A stretch of DNA of 64,000 nucleotides from Astropecten irregularis (Eukaryota; Echinodermata; Asteroidea; Paxillosida; Astropectinidae), in assembly GCA_963971285.1 (NCBI GenBank), contig OZ020262.1, positions 4,280,082 through 4,344,081 on the forward strand, written 5' to 3'. A program made the translations under genes and the position numbers. This document shows, one piece after another, positions 11,229 to 22,779 of this stretch. A model generated the notes under the pieces. It was given only the letters and a program-made list of their open reading frames with translations, searched no databases and had not been told where the DNA came from. Within the stretch, counting starts at the first letter, position 1, and the number at the start of each line of letters is the position of its first letter.

Positions 11229-11377
11229 GGGGCCGATTTCACTAACGTTTTGCGATCATCGCTAGGCCCAAATCCATCGCTAAACGTAAAATTCCTACAC
11301 AAAGTAGCGATCAATTTTCCGTTTAGCGATGAATTTGGGCTTTACCATGATCGCAAAGCGTTAGTGAAATCGGCCCC
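11229..11377. mobile_element. Palindromic MITE with GGGGCCGATTTCACTAACG ends, copy 2
   Basis: Near-perfect palindrome of the same family as 6699-6848. The central asymmetric segment reads ATTCCTACACAAAGTAGCG, the reverse complement of the centre of copy 1. The two insertions are therefore in opposite orientation, 15 bp beyond another palindromic MITE. Confidence 0.85.
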
Positions 11378-11496
11378 TGGGTCCTTTTCCAAACCTCGGC
11401 TCTGGCTCAGGCTCTGTCATCCATATGCTGAAATAACTGTTTTTTTTTCAATGAAGCTGAAGCTCTGTTTGTTCAAACTAGAGAATCCTCTTCTGA

Positions 11497-11782
11497 ACCG
11501 CTGTGGCCTAGTGGTCTGGCGTGTTGAACTCAAAGTCTTGTAGTCAATCTACAGATTGTGGGTTCGAATCCAGCCATGGGCTAATGGTGCTTGTATCCTT
11601 GGGCAAGACGCTTTGTAACATATTGTTCCTCTTCACCCAGGTGTAAATGGGTACCTGGGAGGGTAGAGATGGCTTTGTGGTTTGATGTGCCCTCTGTGCG
11701 CTGAATACGGCAGCCAGGGTTGTATACTCCCCAGGGAGTTGAGATGGTTTCAGGAATGTAAATTATGGCCCGATGACCAGGG
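11497..11782 (+). mobile_element. tRNA-derived SINE, most complete copy
   Basis: Box A-like TGGCCTAGTGGTCTGGCG and box B-like GTGGGTTCGAATCC are followed by a body with CCTTGGGCAAGACGCTTTG and CACCCAGGTGTAAATGGGTA. Bodies of this kind occur in SINE families of many aquatic invertebrates. There is no tRNA acceptor stem. Its 3' end runs directly into a LINE fragment. Confidence 0.75.
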
Positions 11783-12292
11783 ATGAAATTTCTCCTTCCT
11801 AATAATGTTTTGCGTACACTTTATTGCACTCTCATACTACCATATCTCCAATATTGTAATGTCGTATGGGGAAACACATTCAGCGCCAATCTGAATAAGC
11901 TGAGTATTCTCCAAAAGAAAATTGTCCGTATTATTTCACATTCTCCATTTAGGGCCCATACAAGTCCTTTGTTTTGTAAACTTAAATTACTCAACTTAAA
12001 ATGTATCAACAAATACCAACAGTGTATCTTCATGTATAAACATATGAAAGGACTACTTCCTCTCTCATTCAATAAGTACTTTGAACTAAATCGTAATATT
12101 CATGGCCATAACACCAGGTCCTCTTCTAATTTTCATCTTCCCAAACACAGAACGACAGCCTTCCATCATAATATTTGTTTCTCTGGACCCTTAAATTGGA
12201 ATAAACTGCCTAATAGTATAAAAACTGCCCCTACGTTACCTATTTATAAACATAAACTAAAAGCTCACCTTCTCAACAACCACACTGTATAG
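11783..12292 (+). pseudogene. 5'-truncated non-LTR retrotransposon: C-terminal part of reverse transcriptase protein
   Basis: A 169-codon open stretch begins inside the protein. It starts near LRTLYCTLILPYLQYCN and VVWG, a segment located just C-terminal to the polymerase core of CR1/L2/Jockey-type LINEs. It continues through the thumb-like region (LQKKIVRII) and ends with the typical WNKLPNSIKT block before a stop. The endonuclease and catalytic reverse transcriptase motifs are missing, so it is a dead 5'-truncated insertion. The frame is intact over this length, which suggests a fairly young copy. Confidence 0.88.
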
Positions 12293-12625
12293 CCTTAATT
12301 TTGTATCAACAATTTAAAACTTCCAAACCGTGTTATTCATGCTTGTTTTTCCTGTATATGATATAATCTGAAGATCTGTATCGTAATTGTTTAGTTACAT
12401 CTACGTTTGTTTTGTTTGCTTCTTTATTCGTTTAATTGATTGTTTGTTTGATTGTTTGTTTTGTTCATGTCCAAAGGCATTTCTGTCAACAAGCATTGTT
12501 TTTTGCTTTTTTGGATTTGCCTCCTCCAATATAATGCTTTCTTATTAATTGCATTGATCTTTTGTTATTGGTGGAAATAAATGTTCTTTGAATGAATGAA
12601 TGAAAAATGAATGAATAATAATAAT
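12293..12625 (+). mobile_element. 3' untranslated tail of the LINE, ending in GAATGAAT repeats
   Basis: An AT-rich 3' UTR follows the stop codon. It ends in (GAAT)n and AATAAT units at about 12588-12625, the short 3' repeat typical of CR1/L2-type elements rather than a poly(A) tail. Confidence 0.75.
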
Positions 12626-12731
12626 TTGCGCCATGAGCGTCATGCTTGGCGGATACCGCCGCATTATAAGTGTCCATTATTATCATTAAAAGCCTCTATC
12701 TTAATCTGTTATTTTACAATGGATTCACAAA

Positions 12732-12838
12732 ATGGAGCCGGAGCCGGAGCCGGACCCTGAGCCAGAGCCTGAGCTGGAGTCTGAGCTGGAGCCTGAGCTG
12801 GAGCCTGAGTCTGAGCCTGAGCCGGAGCCGGAGCCAAA
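12732..12838 (+). repeat. Hexamer minisatellite GAGCCG/GAGCCT
   Basis: About 17 units of GAGCCGGAGCCT type with transitions to GAGCTG and GAGTCT. The reading frames it opens encode only low-complexity peptides. Intronic. Confidence 0.9.
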
Positions 12839-12930
12839 AGATCTTCAAGCAGGGCTTATCATAGAATGGAAGGTTTTGGCTACAGATGGTTTGGGTTAAA
12901 GGCTACACCATACTAGACTTTGGTACCTAC

Positions 12931-13111
12931 CTTGTAATGAGTTGAGTGCTACGTCATCCCCATTAGCATTGGCCCCATCCACCTTGCTGGTGTTATTGGT
13001 ATTGGCTGCTGCTTGCCTAGTGAGCTCGCTCTTCCTCGATGAGATGACGTCCGGCATGACGGCATCTATCAGTGACAGCGAGTCAAACCCATTGTCCATC
13101 ACCGAACCATC
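12931..13111 (-). CDS. TBL1XR1: TBL1X/TBL1XR1 orthologue, coding exon 3 (linker)
   Basis: Acceptor gtgcactag and donor CAAG|gtaggt on the minus strand. It encodes DGSVMDNGFDSLSLIDAVMP, then DVISSRKSELTRQAAANTNN and a polar, low-complexity linker ending LNSLQ. LSLIDAVMPDV is a strongly conserved TBL1 signature between the F-box-like region and the linker. The linker is shorter than the alanine-rich one of vertebrates. It starts in phase 0 after SINE of exon 2 and ends with one base of the alanine codon finished in exon 4. Confidence 0.95.
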
Positions 13112-13209
13112 CTAGTGCACAAACAAACAAAAACAATTTAAACAAATTGAAAAGATCAGAAATTCACTAGACAAGTCCCTTCAAGGCTTTTGGTCTCTTC
13201 ATGATTTCT

Positions 13210-13450
13210 GGGGCCAATTTCATAGAGCTGCTAAGCACAAAAAATTGCTTAGCATAAAAATGTCTTGCCCAATAAAACAAACCACCATTAAAAATTGCAT
13301 TTGATATTCATGGTCAGTGAACAACAGCCAAAGAACAATCACTTGCGATACACAACACATGGACATTTGGTTGTTTATCCTGTTTTTGTTAAGACAAAAA
13401 TGTCATGCTTAGCAAATTTGTGTACAAAGCAGCGCCGTGAAATTGGCCCC
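13210..13450. mobile_element. MITE with GGGGCCAATTTCATAGAGC ends
   Basis: 241 bp with mirrored ends GGGGCCAATTTCA and TGAAATTGGCCCC. Subterminal GCTAAGCACAAA matches a decayed complement on the right. The core is shared with 9621-9845. A partial further copy begins at about 13508. Confidence 0.82.
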
Positions 13451-14340
13451 TGGTTAACAATACTTCTGGCAACCAAAAGGTTTCCATTTTGGTAGGGTTT
13501 CTGTTCTAGGGGCTAATTTCATAGCTCTGGTTAAGCAAAAGAATTGCTTTTAGCTTGAAAAGTCTTCCTTCATGTCCTTGATCAAACAGGATTGCCTACC
13601 AAATTTTCATGTAATGCTCACTGCTTTGGCCTTGTATTCGGCCATTGTCTGCTGAGCAAAAAGTTTTGGAAGGGCGCCCTCTTTTGATTAAAAAGAAAAA
13701 CTGTGGTGGTGTCAGTATATTATTTTGTACACATCTTTTTTGTATACATCTTTTATTGAAATCTGGGAAGCTGGAAAGCTAATCATGAGCAAAAGACCTG
13801 TGGGGAAATCCGGAGATGTTGCCCAATGTTGAATTTTCTACTATAAACTCTGTGTTCTTTTCAGGAATAAATCGCACACCACGTACATGTACTGAGCCGG
13901 AGTTGTAGTGCATTTAGATCGATAAACACCACCGCAGTATCTTGTTCTAATCAAAAGAGGGCGCCATTCAAAACCGTGTGCTCGAATTACTGTATAGTTA
14001 ATAGCACAGAATCTGCCTGCCATTACAATGTTACAAGTGTGGCGTAACAAATGAGTTCACAAAACTCTGTAGCACAATAAGTTAGAATGTCAGATGCTGC
14101 TATATGTACATATGTACATGTAAGTGGACAAATTGAGTTGTCTACAGTTTAATGACCACATAAGGATCACATAATGACCTTTTGAAATGAATTGTTTATA
14201 GGAACATGCTGGTACACTGTACATGTACACGTATACATTTGTACTGTTTGTGCTTAGTGTTATTACAACATGTACTGTACACGTACAGTAAAGCTGTATG
14301 TATGATAATACATGTATGTATGCATGTGATGAACATGTCT

Positions 14341-14509
14341 CAAGCCTGGAATTAAATGGAGGCCACGGAGGTCATGGCCTTCATTGCCTTGGTTCTTGGC
14401 CTTGGTACCCCTTCAAATGTTTCCATCTAGACATTATGATTTTCCAATTTAAGTGCCCCTTGCAATATAAAAGTAGCCTTGCCCCTTTCAGAACCAAATT
14501 CAAGGCCTG
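14341..14509 (+). mobile_element. MITE, CAAGCC-end family, intact with ATGTCT duplication
   Basis: The element starts CAAGCCTGGAATTAAATGG and ends ACCAAATTCAAGGCCTG (169 bp). The six bases ATGTCT occur immediately before (14335-14340) and after (14510-14515), a clean 6-bp target-site duplication. Confidence 0.88.
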
Positions 14510-14733
14510 ATGTCTAAAAGCATGCTGAGATTAAATACTCAACAGATGGTTGAAATAAAAATTCAAATTAGCAATACTCTCTCCGCACATTTCTCTGTGT
14601 ACACCTGCCACTGCCAGCAACTACATAATATCTCAATCATTTTCAAAATGAAATTTTTTTTTTATGCACCGTTTGGATAATCCTACATTTCAGTTATTAA
14701 TTTGGTAGTTAAAAGGTATACAGTGCACTGATG

Positions 14734-14900
14734 CAAGCCTGGAATTAAACGGAGGCCACGGAGGCCATGGCCTTCGTTGCCCTGGTTCTTGGCCTTGGTG
14801 CCCCTTCAAATGTTTCCATAGACATTATGATTTTCAAATGGAAGTACCCCTTGCAATGGAAAGGTGGCCTTGCCCCCTTCAGAACCAAATTCAAGGCCTA
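14734..14900 (+). mobile_element. MITE, CAAGCC-end family, second copy
   Basis: Same orientation and length class as 14341-14509, only about 220 bp away. It includes GGCCATGGCCTTCGTTGCCC and ends CAAGGCCTA. No matching duplication is evident at its borders. Confidence 0.85.
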
Positions 14901-14959
14901 TTGACAGTCATGTTGTTAGCATGAAATGCAATGCAAATCATAACACTAAGAAGAATTTC

Positions 14960-15120
14960 AAAATGCTTGGAGTTAGGAGGGTCTGATATTTCGATCCCAG
15001 CAGAAACTTTATCAAAGGCTTTAGAGATCCTGCTAGAATAGAAACACATCAGGCCCTCCGAACTCAATGCATTAAAAAAAATTTCAAGTCATTATTTTGG
15101 CCGATGAGCAGCTTGCAGCA
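14960..15120. repeat. GGATC-hairpin repeat, diverged copy
   Basis: AAATGCTTGGAGTTAGGAGG is followed by GATATTTCGATCCCAGCAG and AGATCCTGCTAGAATAGAAA, closing with CAGGCCCTCCGAACTC. The flank ATTATTTTGGCCGATGAGC is the reverse complement of the flank seen at 49241 and 55740. Confidence 0.6.
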
Positions 15121-15124
15121 GTTT

Positions 15125-16560
15125 ATTCATACTTGTATAGTTGAGTTAATTACATAGTATTAAGTAGAATTTGATCACAAACGGTGTTCACATGAATGAC
15201 AGTTTGTGTTCTTAGTATAATGCACAGGACATAGTGTGGTTTCCTAAATAGCCATTTAAAAGCCCGTTTCCAACTCAATTTTCTCAAATTTGACAGCAAT
15301 TACAAATTTCAAACAGCATAACTTCACAGAAACACAGGTTCCACTATTTCGTTTTACAAATGAAAAAATTTCCAGACAGATTCCAAACCAACGATGAGTT
15401 TGATCCAACCCAATCATGTGCTCTACCTTAAAATCTATCATCACCCAATAACAAAATTGAGCAAAATCATGAACAGAACATCTTCAATAATAATCATCAT
15501 CGCGGTATTAAATTAACCCTGGAAAAAGCCCCGGGGGAAAAAAAAAGAGATGAAGATATTAATTCCGAAAGACACGTCTGCTGCAGGACCCTAGATACAT
15601 TTCTGGGTGATGGTGAATCACCACTGGTACCCTGACTCAATAACTGGTGTCCTGCAGAATTTACTGTGCAGTGATCCATCCATCTCCCGGAGACAAATTA
15701 AACGAGTGAGTTACCTAACACAAGACTGAGTCAATTTCCTACGTGCAGCATGTATGCCAAACCAGACACGAAAGAAAAAAATGCTGATTTTCTTTTCGCT
15801 TTCTTAAAACATGTTAAAGGGAGGGTAAAAGGTGTCTTTATGGAAATACATCGCACAAAGTGTCTCAGAACATTTTCTTTTTAATGTACGTGGTTCCGGG
15901 GCAGACAGTACCAGAGACAAAGCTAGAATTACCACCAGAAATTGACAAGTCAACTGGATCAATGCATGTACAATGTACAGTGTACCAGCATACATGTACA
16001 TCTCAACGATTTTACGAGACCAGGCAGCAATTTGCAAGACTGGTAACAACAGAATAAGGGGAAAACAAATTGTAATGTCATTCTGCCACAAAATGAGTTG
16101 CCTTTACTCTGCCATGAAATGGGGTGGCATTACCCTGTATTAGTATTTCAGCTTTTAAGATGCTGCATAGTGTACGACTTGCAAGATTCAGAAAAAAATA
16201 TATGGGACTTCAATTTTAACTTTTAAGCATTGTTAAAGACCAGGTACATGTACATGTGTACATGTACATGTAATGTACACACACATGTACATGTATTGGG
16301 GAAATTATAGGCATTTACGAGGGAAAAATGGCAAAACATTGGAAAAGTCAAGTAAGAGAAGACTTGACTACAGGTAATTAATGTGAATTTTGTGGACTCG
16401 TAGTCTGGTAGATTTCTTAAAGCCTTCTTAAAGTTTCATTTCAATCCCAGTCAAATTCAGGTGCTTTAGCCATTTGTGATCATATTAATTTATTTCTAAG
16501 AAGTTTTTTTCCACAAGATAATCTCTTATTAATGCAAACATTGGCAAAGGAAAAAGGCAG
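15125..16560. other. TBL1 intronic stretch without recognisable genes
   Basis: Contains an ACATGTAC-rich segment near 15960-16010 and a longer one at 16240-16300. The short open frames on both strands at 15800-16090 are mirror images created by low-complexity sequence. Nothing else was recognised. Confidence 0.5.
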
Positions 16561-16676
16561 TCCATTTCACAAAGTGCTAAGACTACTTATCTTAAATGCC
16601 AATCTATCGTAATTGCTTAGCAGCAAAAAATTTCAAATCACTACGGTGATAAAATTGGGCAATTAATCTTAAGATC

Positions 16677-16820
16677 AGGGATGAGATAAAAATATTTGAA
16701 AACAACTGACAGCGGGCATACAAAAACTCCTATACTTTTGTACACAGCCTGCGAGAAAAACACAATCTGAAATTAAAAACAAAAAAATCTGAGATAAAAA
16801 TCTGAGAAATCTCATCCCTG
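16677..16820. mobile_element. hAT-like MITE with CAGGGATGAGA ends
   Basis: Left CAGGGATGAGATAAAAAT and right CTGAGAAATCTCATCCCTG are inverted repeats. The CAGGG terminus is typical of hAT elements. It interrupts another repeat (16560-16676 plus 16821-16860) whose other copy lies at 55210-55475. Confidence 0.7.
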
Positions 16821-16866
16821 GAAGATTAATCTCAGTGTATTGTGAAATCCAGCCCAGAACCTTTAA

Positions 16867-17370
16867 AGGTAATTTCATATTTTTGTTTAATCATCAAAGA
16901 AATGCAGGTTCGTGGGCAAAAATATCAAGGAAGATACAGTATACTAATACAGTCATAGTGAAAATTTCAGTCCCATGCGGTGCCCACTTTTTGAGAAAAC
17001 AATGAAAAACGGCCACAGTATCAGGCCTTGAATTTGGTTCTGAAAAGGGCAAGGTCGCTTTTCCATTGCAAGGGGCACTTCCATTGGAAAATCATAATGT
17101 CTATGGAAACATTTGAAGGGGGCACGAAGGCCATGTTAAATTCAAGGCTTGCAGTATCTAAAAAAATCTTTTCACCGTTATTTTTGATCTTTGAAATATC
17201 AAAATTGTTTTTGGTCATTGGTTTTTTCTCAGTTCTGGATAAATACAGCATTTCAGGCAGAAAATCTAATAACAGTATGTTTCTACCATCACCATCTTTA
17301 TACCTTGTAAGTTATAGGTAAATCTGTGAAGATTTCTGTTTCGGTATGCTACCAAAGTATGATAGTACCT
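16867..17370 (-). mobile_element. TTAA-type MITE (family 1), reverse orientation, with nested MITE
   Basis: Ends AGGTAATTTCATA and AAGTATGATAGTACCT, flanked by TTAA at 16863-16866 and 17371-17374. The complement of GGTGATGGTAGAAACATAC is at 17275-17293. A 120-bp CAGGCC MITE is inserted at 17032-17151. Confidence 0.85.
17032..17151 (-). mobile_element. MITE, CAAGCC-end family, nested, with CAGTAT duplication
   Basis: Begins CAGGCCTTGAATTTGG and ends AAATTCAAGGCTTG, flanked on both sides by CAGTAT (17026-17031 and 17152-17157). It has lost about 45 bp of the family core. Its insertion cleanly splits the surrounding TTAA element, so it is the younger of the two. Confidence 0.88.
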
Positions 17371-17821
17371 TTAAGTCGCTACATTGTGCAACAAGGAGGG
17401 GGGGGGGACGAGGAGGATAGTGAACAAGAAACAGTAATCATCTAGGGATTGGGCCAGCTCATTTTTAGCTGAAGGTACGACAAAAACTCCCACAGTATGT
17501 ATCACTCAACAGAAGACCATACATGCATGTCACTCAGTTGGCTATGATGCGTGATTGGATTGTACACGTGTACCCCCCTCAATGAATCCGTTGCTTCATT
17601 CTGTATTTATTTCTCCCACTGGTCAGATATTTGTTAATGCAGGGAGTTAGGGTCCCACTGCCATGAGCGAGGTTACTAAATACTGTACATACATGTGCCT
17701 TTAAGCATTATTTGTGCTGTCCCTAGTGGGTCCAATTTGTGTGTATCAGAAATTATGAATACGGTAATGTACTGTACGTGTACAGTTGTGTATTATTATT
17801 AGAGTTGTTGATATTGGTACA

Positions 17822-17960
17822 GTATGTGGATCGGTTTGTGGAAACACCATGTAATAATCGTTCGAACTTTCGCACTTCTATTTTGATCGCACTTCTCGAA
17901 ATAATTAGGTCTCAACGTTTCGACTTTCGACTCGTATGCTCTAGTCCTCATCAGGTTATT
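17822..17960 (-). repeat. Single-arm copy of the hammerhead-like repeat
   Basis: It runs from GTATGTGGATCGGTTTGTGG through CACTTCTATTTTGATCGCAC to the complement of CCTGATGAGGACTAGAGC at about 17935-17955. On the minus strand it carries CTGATGAG, then a damaged stem, then CGAAACG. The insert GTCGAAA in the stem region shows it is decayed. Confidence 0.7.
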
Positions 17961-18837
<877 letters not shown>

Positions 18838-18864
18838 TTAAAGATGTGGTCTTGCTTTTAACCC

Positions 18865-18985
18865 TAACCCTCCTGCATACCACAGTTTACCACACGTGGT
18901 TTTTGTCCTGTGGTAAGTGTGGTATCCTGAATACCACAATACACCACAGTGTGGTTTGTGTGTAATGTGTGGTTAACGATCTAGG
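18865..18985. repeat. CCACA-rich palindromic repeat
   Basis: Interleaved ACCACACGTGG, TGTGGTATCC and ATACCACAATACACCACAGT blocks form mutual inverted repeats. Related pieces are at 4175-4290, around 28630-28900 (split by a MITE) and at 35140-35200 (GGTATGGAGGCGGGTTGGGG). Confidence 0.6.
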
Positions 18986-19290
18986 GGTCGATTTCACCAA
19001 ACTCTTTGTAACTTACTATCAATAGTGCTGCGCATTTGCGCTAAAAATAGCACCGAACCTCAGACAAACATTGCAACCGGCCATGCAAACGTGTGGTGAG
19101 TGGGGGGTACATGTATGTGTGAACGTGCATGTATGGTGTGACGTCATTAGTGCGGAACGCTATTGTAGAACTGTTTTGATGCATTGAAGCCCTACATGTT
19201 ACATGTACTTTGGATAGGTCCCCTACGATGGGTTATCCTTCGTAACTCGAGTTACGATCTATCACAGGGCTTCGAGAAATCAACCCCAGT
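18985..19290. mobile_element. Nested pair: GGGGTCGATTTC element containing a GACGTCATTA MITE
   Basis: The outer ends are GGGGTCGATTTCACC near 18985 and AAATCAACCCC near 19287. Its subterminal GTAACTCGAGTTACGATC recurs near 26815 and 34610. Inside, 19021-19164 is a separate MITE (AATAGTGCTGCGC at one end, GCGGAACGCTATT at the other) with full copies at 20989-21118 and 45109-45238. Confidence 0.7.
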
Positions 19291-20465
19291 TCCCAAGTGG
19301 AGACTGTGATACAGTATGGTCAGTAGCTATTGTCTTGTGTGGTACAATGTAGAAAGTTTGTGTTCATACAAACATTTTATGGTAAAAAAGAAAATACAAG
19401 AAATACAGTGGAACGTCGCTATAATGAACATTCTACTGTACTGAAAATCATCCTTGGCTCTCAATATTTGCAGACAACACATACAGAACATCGCTAATCT
19501 TAGGGTACAACAAGCAGACAATGTCTGCAGATCTAGTCTTGTTTGCCATTGTTGCACTGTAGTCACTTATTGCATGTATTCCTTTATCCACTGGCATGAC
19601 TGGCAAGTTCATTTGTGCAATGTCATGGATACATGTATTACTTTGAGATCCTAGAGTATCGAATGTACTGTACTAAAATGATATTGATTTTAACCATGAC
19701 CATGACTTCAGTAAAATACATACCGTGTACAGTAGGCAATTAGGCAGTTCATATGCCTACATGTAAAGTACACACAAACATAAATTTATTATGCCTACAG
19801 GTATACATAATCTATCTTCTGAACAAATTAATTTGTTGCAACATATATGCACTGCATGTACATGCACATGTGCATGCAGATACAATATATGTACACTGTA
19901 CACATACATTACATGTACAGTATGTGCATTATCTGGATAAATAAGACAACATTTTGCATTTTTAAAGAAAAAGATTCAAATGTAAATATCACTGACCACT
20001 GTAAAAAGAAACTAAAAACAACACATCGTAACACAACACAACAATTTTTATCCTATTTTATACAATACACGTGTACATTTTGTACATCGAGTAATACACC
20101 TGTATGTGTACAGTATTTGATAGGGCAAGACCTAAACACTGTACAGTATATTGCAGTATGTGCTGTATAGGCTATACACGTACATGTACATGTACAGTTA
20201 TATACCGGTACACTGTACAAGTATACATGTTCTGTAGTTTGCTGGCCAAATGCCAGTGAAAATGACTAGGGAAAAAGCGATTTAATCCTCTCCACAGATT
20301 TGTGCTGAAACACTCAAAATATTGCGCAACCAAAATGCCAAATACACCCTGAACACTGTACAAGTGAAATGAACTACATACATCCAAGAGGGTAAGAACA
20401 TCCCCCTCCTTGCTCCTCCTAAAAAAAACTTAGCCAAAATAAGTGTATTTGCATGGAAACCAAAC
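19290..20465. other. TBL1 intron 1, stretch rich in TGTAC/ACATGT words
   Basis: No gene seen. The sequence is AT-rich with scattered TACATGTACA words and a piece of the GTTATAGTGG repeat at 19405-19465. Short open frames at 19750-20170 come from these words. Confidence 0.5.
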
Positions 20466-20547
20466 ATGTACATGTACATGAATGTACATGTACATGTACA
20501 TGTATGTACACATACACTGTACATGTACATGTACATGTACATGTACC
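20466..20547. repeat. ACATGT/TACATG microsatellite
   Basis: Runs of (TACATG)n with GTATGTACACATACACTG in the middle. The unit is its own reverse complement, so the array can form hairpins. Smaller arrays lie at 16240-16300, 19855-19925, 20175-20215 and 30360-30480. Confidence 0.92.
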
Positions 20548-20750
20548 TCTCAGAGGCAACACTGAAAACACCAAACCAAATGTCTACAGAAGATCCTCAA
20601 AAACATGCAGACTATGAAAATGGGGGCAGACCTGTTAAAAGCTTTTACTGCTGTGGTGTGTGTAATGAATAAATGAATAAAATTATAAATCAATAAAAAT
20701 ATGAGAAACCCTTGAATGAAAAAAAAAAAACACTAAATGGAACTTCTCGT

Positions 20751-20908
20751 CAGGCCTTGAATTTGGTTCTGAAAGGGGCAAGGCCACTTTTCCATTGCAA
20801 GGTGCACTTCCAGTGGAAAATCATAATGTCTATGGAAACATTTGAAGGAACACCAAGGCCAAGAACCAGGGCAACGAAGGCCATGGCCTCCGTTAAATTC
20901 AAGGCTTG
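20751..20908 (-). mobile_element. MITE, CAAGCC-end family
   Basis: CAGGCCTTGAATTTGG at the left and GTTAAATTCAAGGCTTG at the right, 158 bp, full core. No clear duplication at the borders. It lies just left of another MITE (20989-21118). Confidence 0.85.
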
Positions 20909-20988
20909 CTTTTTGTGTATTGTACATGTACATGCGTACAAGTTCATGTTGTGCAAAAACTGCAAAGGCATAGAGGATACTTCTTTCA

Positions 20989-21118
20989 AATAGCACGTGC
21001 GCTAAAAATAGCATCGAACCTCAGACAAGCATTGCAACCGGCCATGCAAACGTGTGGTGAGTGGAGGTATGTGTGCACATGCATGCATGGTGTGACGTCA
21101 TTAGTGCGGAACGCTATT
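20989..21118 (+). mobile_element. MITE with AATAGC/GCTATT ends and GTGTGACGTCATTAGTGCGG
   Basis: Shares GCTAAAAATAGCA, GAACCTCAGACAA, GCATGCATGGTGTGACGTCA and the GCGGAACGCTATT end with copies at 19021-19164 and 45109-45238. It contains a CRE-like TGACGTCA. Confidence 0.82.
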
Positions 21119-21917
21119 GAGTATTGTTAAATACATTTACATAAATGTACACAACATTTGGTTTCATGGTCACAATGTTTAACATTTACATGAAATTTGA
21201 ATCATACAATGCACTATATAGAGGATATGGAGTATAAATGTACATCCCCATTTTTAGGTACATCACTACATGTGTACATTGTACACAGTGATATCGAGCA
21301 GCCAAATTCCAGAATGCACTATCATGCCATGATAAATTCAATGTGCAGATGCACATACATGCCCATGCCCATGTCCATAATGTACATTTCTGACATGATG
21401 TACATGGGGCGATCCAACGGATCCAGGAATAGCTGAGGGTGGTTTATGCACTCTTACAGGATTCCCCTGGCCATCTCCAGGGATCTCCTAATGGAACTGA
21501 TGGCCCAAGTAATATTGCCAAAACATTTTTTCCACATCCTTGCACATGGCACTATTACAGTACATGTACATACACGTACATACACTGTAAATGTACTCCT
21601 GTGGCATAAGGGAAGGAGAGAAACCAGTTCTGTGCATTTAATGTGTCCACTGTGTACATTGAAAGCAATGCACAGAACGGAAATGGAACAAGGAGGGGCT
21701 GGAAAGAAGACTATTAGCAGAGCCATCCATTAACCTTTGACATTTCCTTAAGGCAGTTCCTCCTAGTCCTAAATATACCCTGCTGAATTCAGCCAAATCC
21801 AAGAAAACAGGAAAATAGGATAGCTCTGATTTATAATTACAACTCCACAACGGCCCAAATACTACTTGGGCACTGCAAGTTAAAACGACAACGTGGACAT
21901 ACTTTTAGCGTGTAGGC

Positions 21918-22091
21918 CAAGCCTTGAATTTAACGGAGGCCACAGAGGCCATGTTATTTGTTGCCCTGGTTCTTGGCCTTCGTGCCCCCTTCAAATATTT
22001 CCAGACAATTATGATTTTCCAATGGAAGTGCCCCTTGCAATGGAAAAGTGGCTTTACCCCTTTCATATTTCAGAGCCAAATTCAAGGCTTA
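21918..22091 (+). mobile_element. MITE, CAAGCC-end family, with GTAGGC duplication
   Basis: CAAGCCTTGAATTTAACGG to CAAATTCAAGGCTTA, 174 bp, flanked by GTAGGC at 21912-21917 and 22092-22097. This is the third copy in the window with an exact 6-bp duplication. Confidence 0.88.
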
Positions 22092-22779
22092 GTAGGCCTC
22101 TTGGAACTAAAGAGGTGCTAAGCACACTTAACTTGCTAAACAAAGGAAAGATTTGCTTAGCAAGCATGGGTTACTGGTTACTGACCAAATAACCAAAATC
22201 TGATACATTGTACATGTGATGCATACATTGTAAATGCTTGTGACTGTGACTTTTATGCTCAAAATACCACAATTCAGGGTAGCACTGGAACACATTCAAA
22301 CGGTCAAAAATCTGTATACAGATCCTGTGTACATTACAGCAATGTACATACTGTATATCCATTTAGGAATTTGCTTAGAAAAAAACAAGTTCCCTACATG
22401 GGCAATTCCAGCAAAAATGTTCACTAAAGTGAAAAAATGAAGTATGAAATTGCACTTCAGCTCTCAACGATTCTTGAAAAATAATGCTTGAATTTTCATT
22501 TTCCAAAAGATTAATCATTTTTATGACAAAATTTTATGTTTTTTTCGCAATTGAAAATGTTGTGTATTATTTTGCAGAAACACAGAAATGTGGCAATTTT
22601 TGAAGGTTTTTTGGTTCCTGTCTTTAAAGGAGACCAGAAATGCTCTAGAGGCCTCCTTCAACTTTAAAACAGCAGAGGACGGTATGACTAAAAGAAAAAT
22701 AATGGCAAAATTTTACATCAATTCTTACATTTCAAGCCACTAGTAGTCAAAGTTGCGCGATTTCTCTAACAAAATAAGT

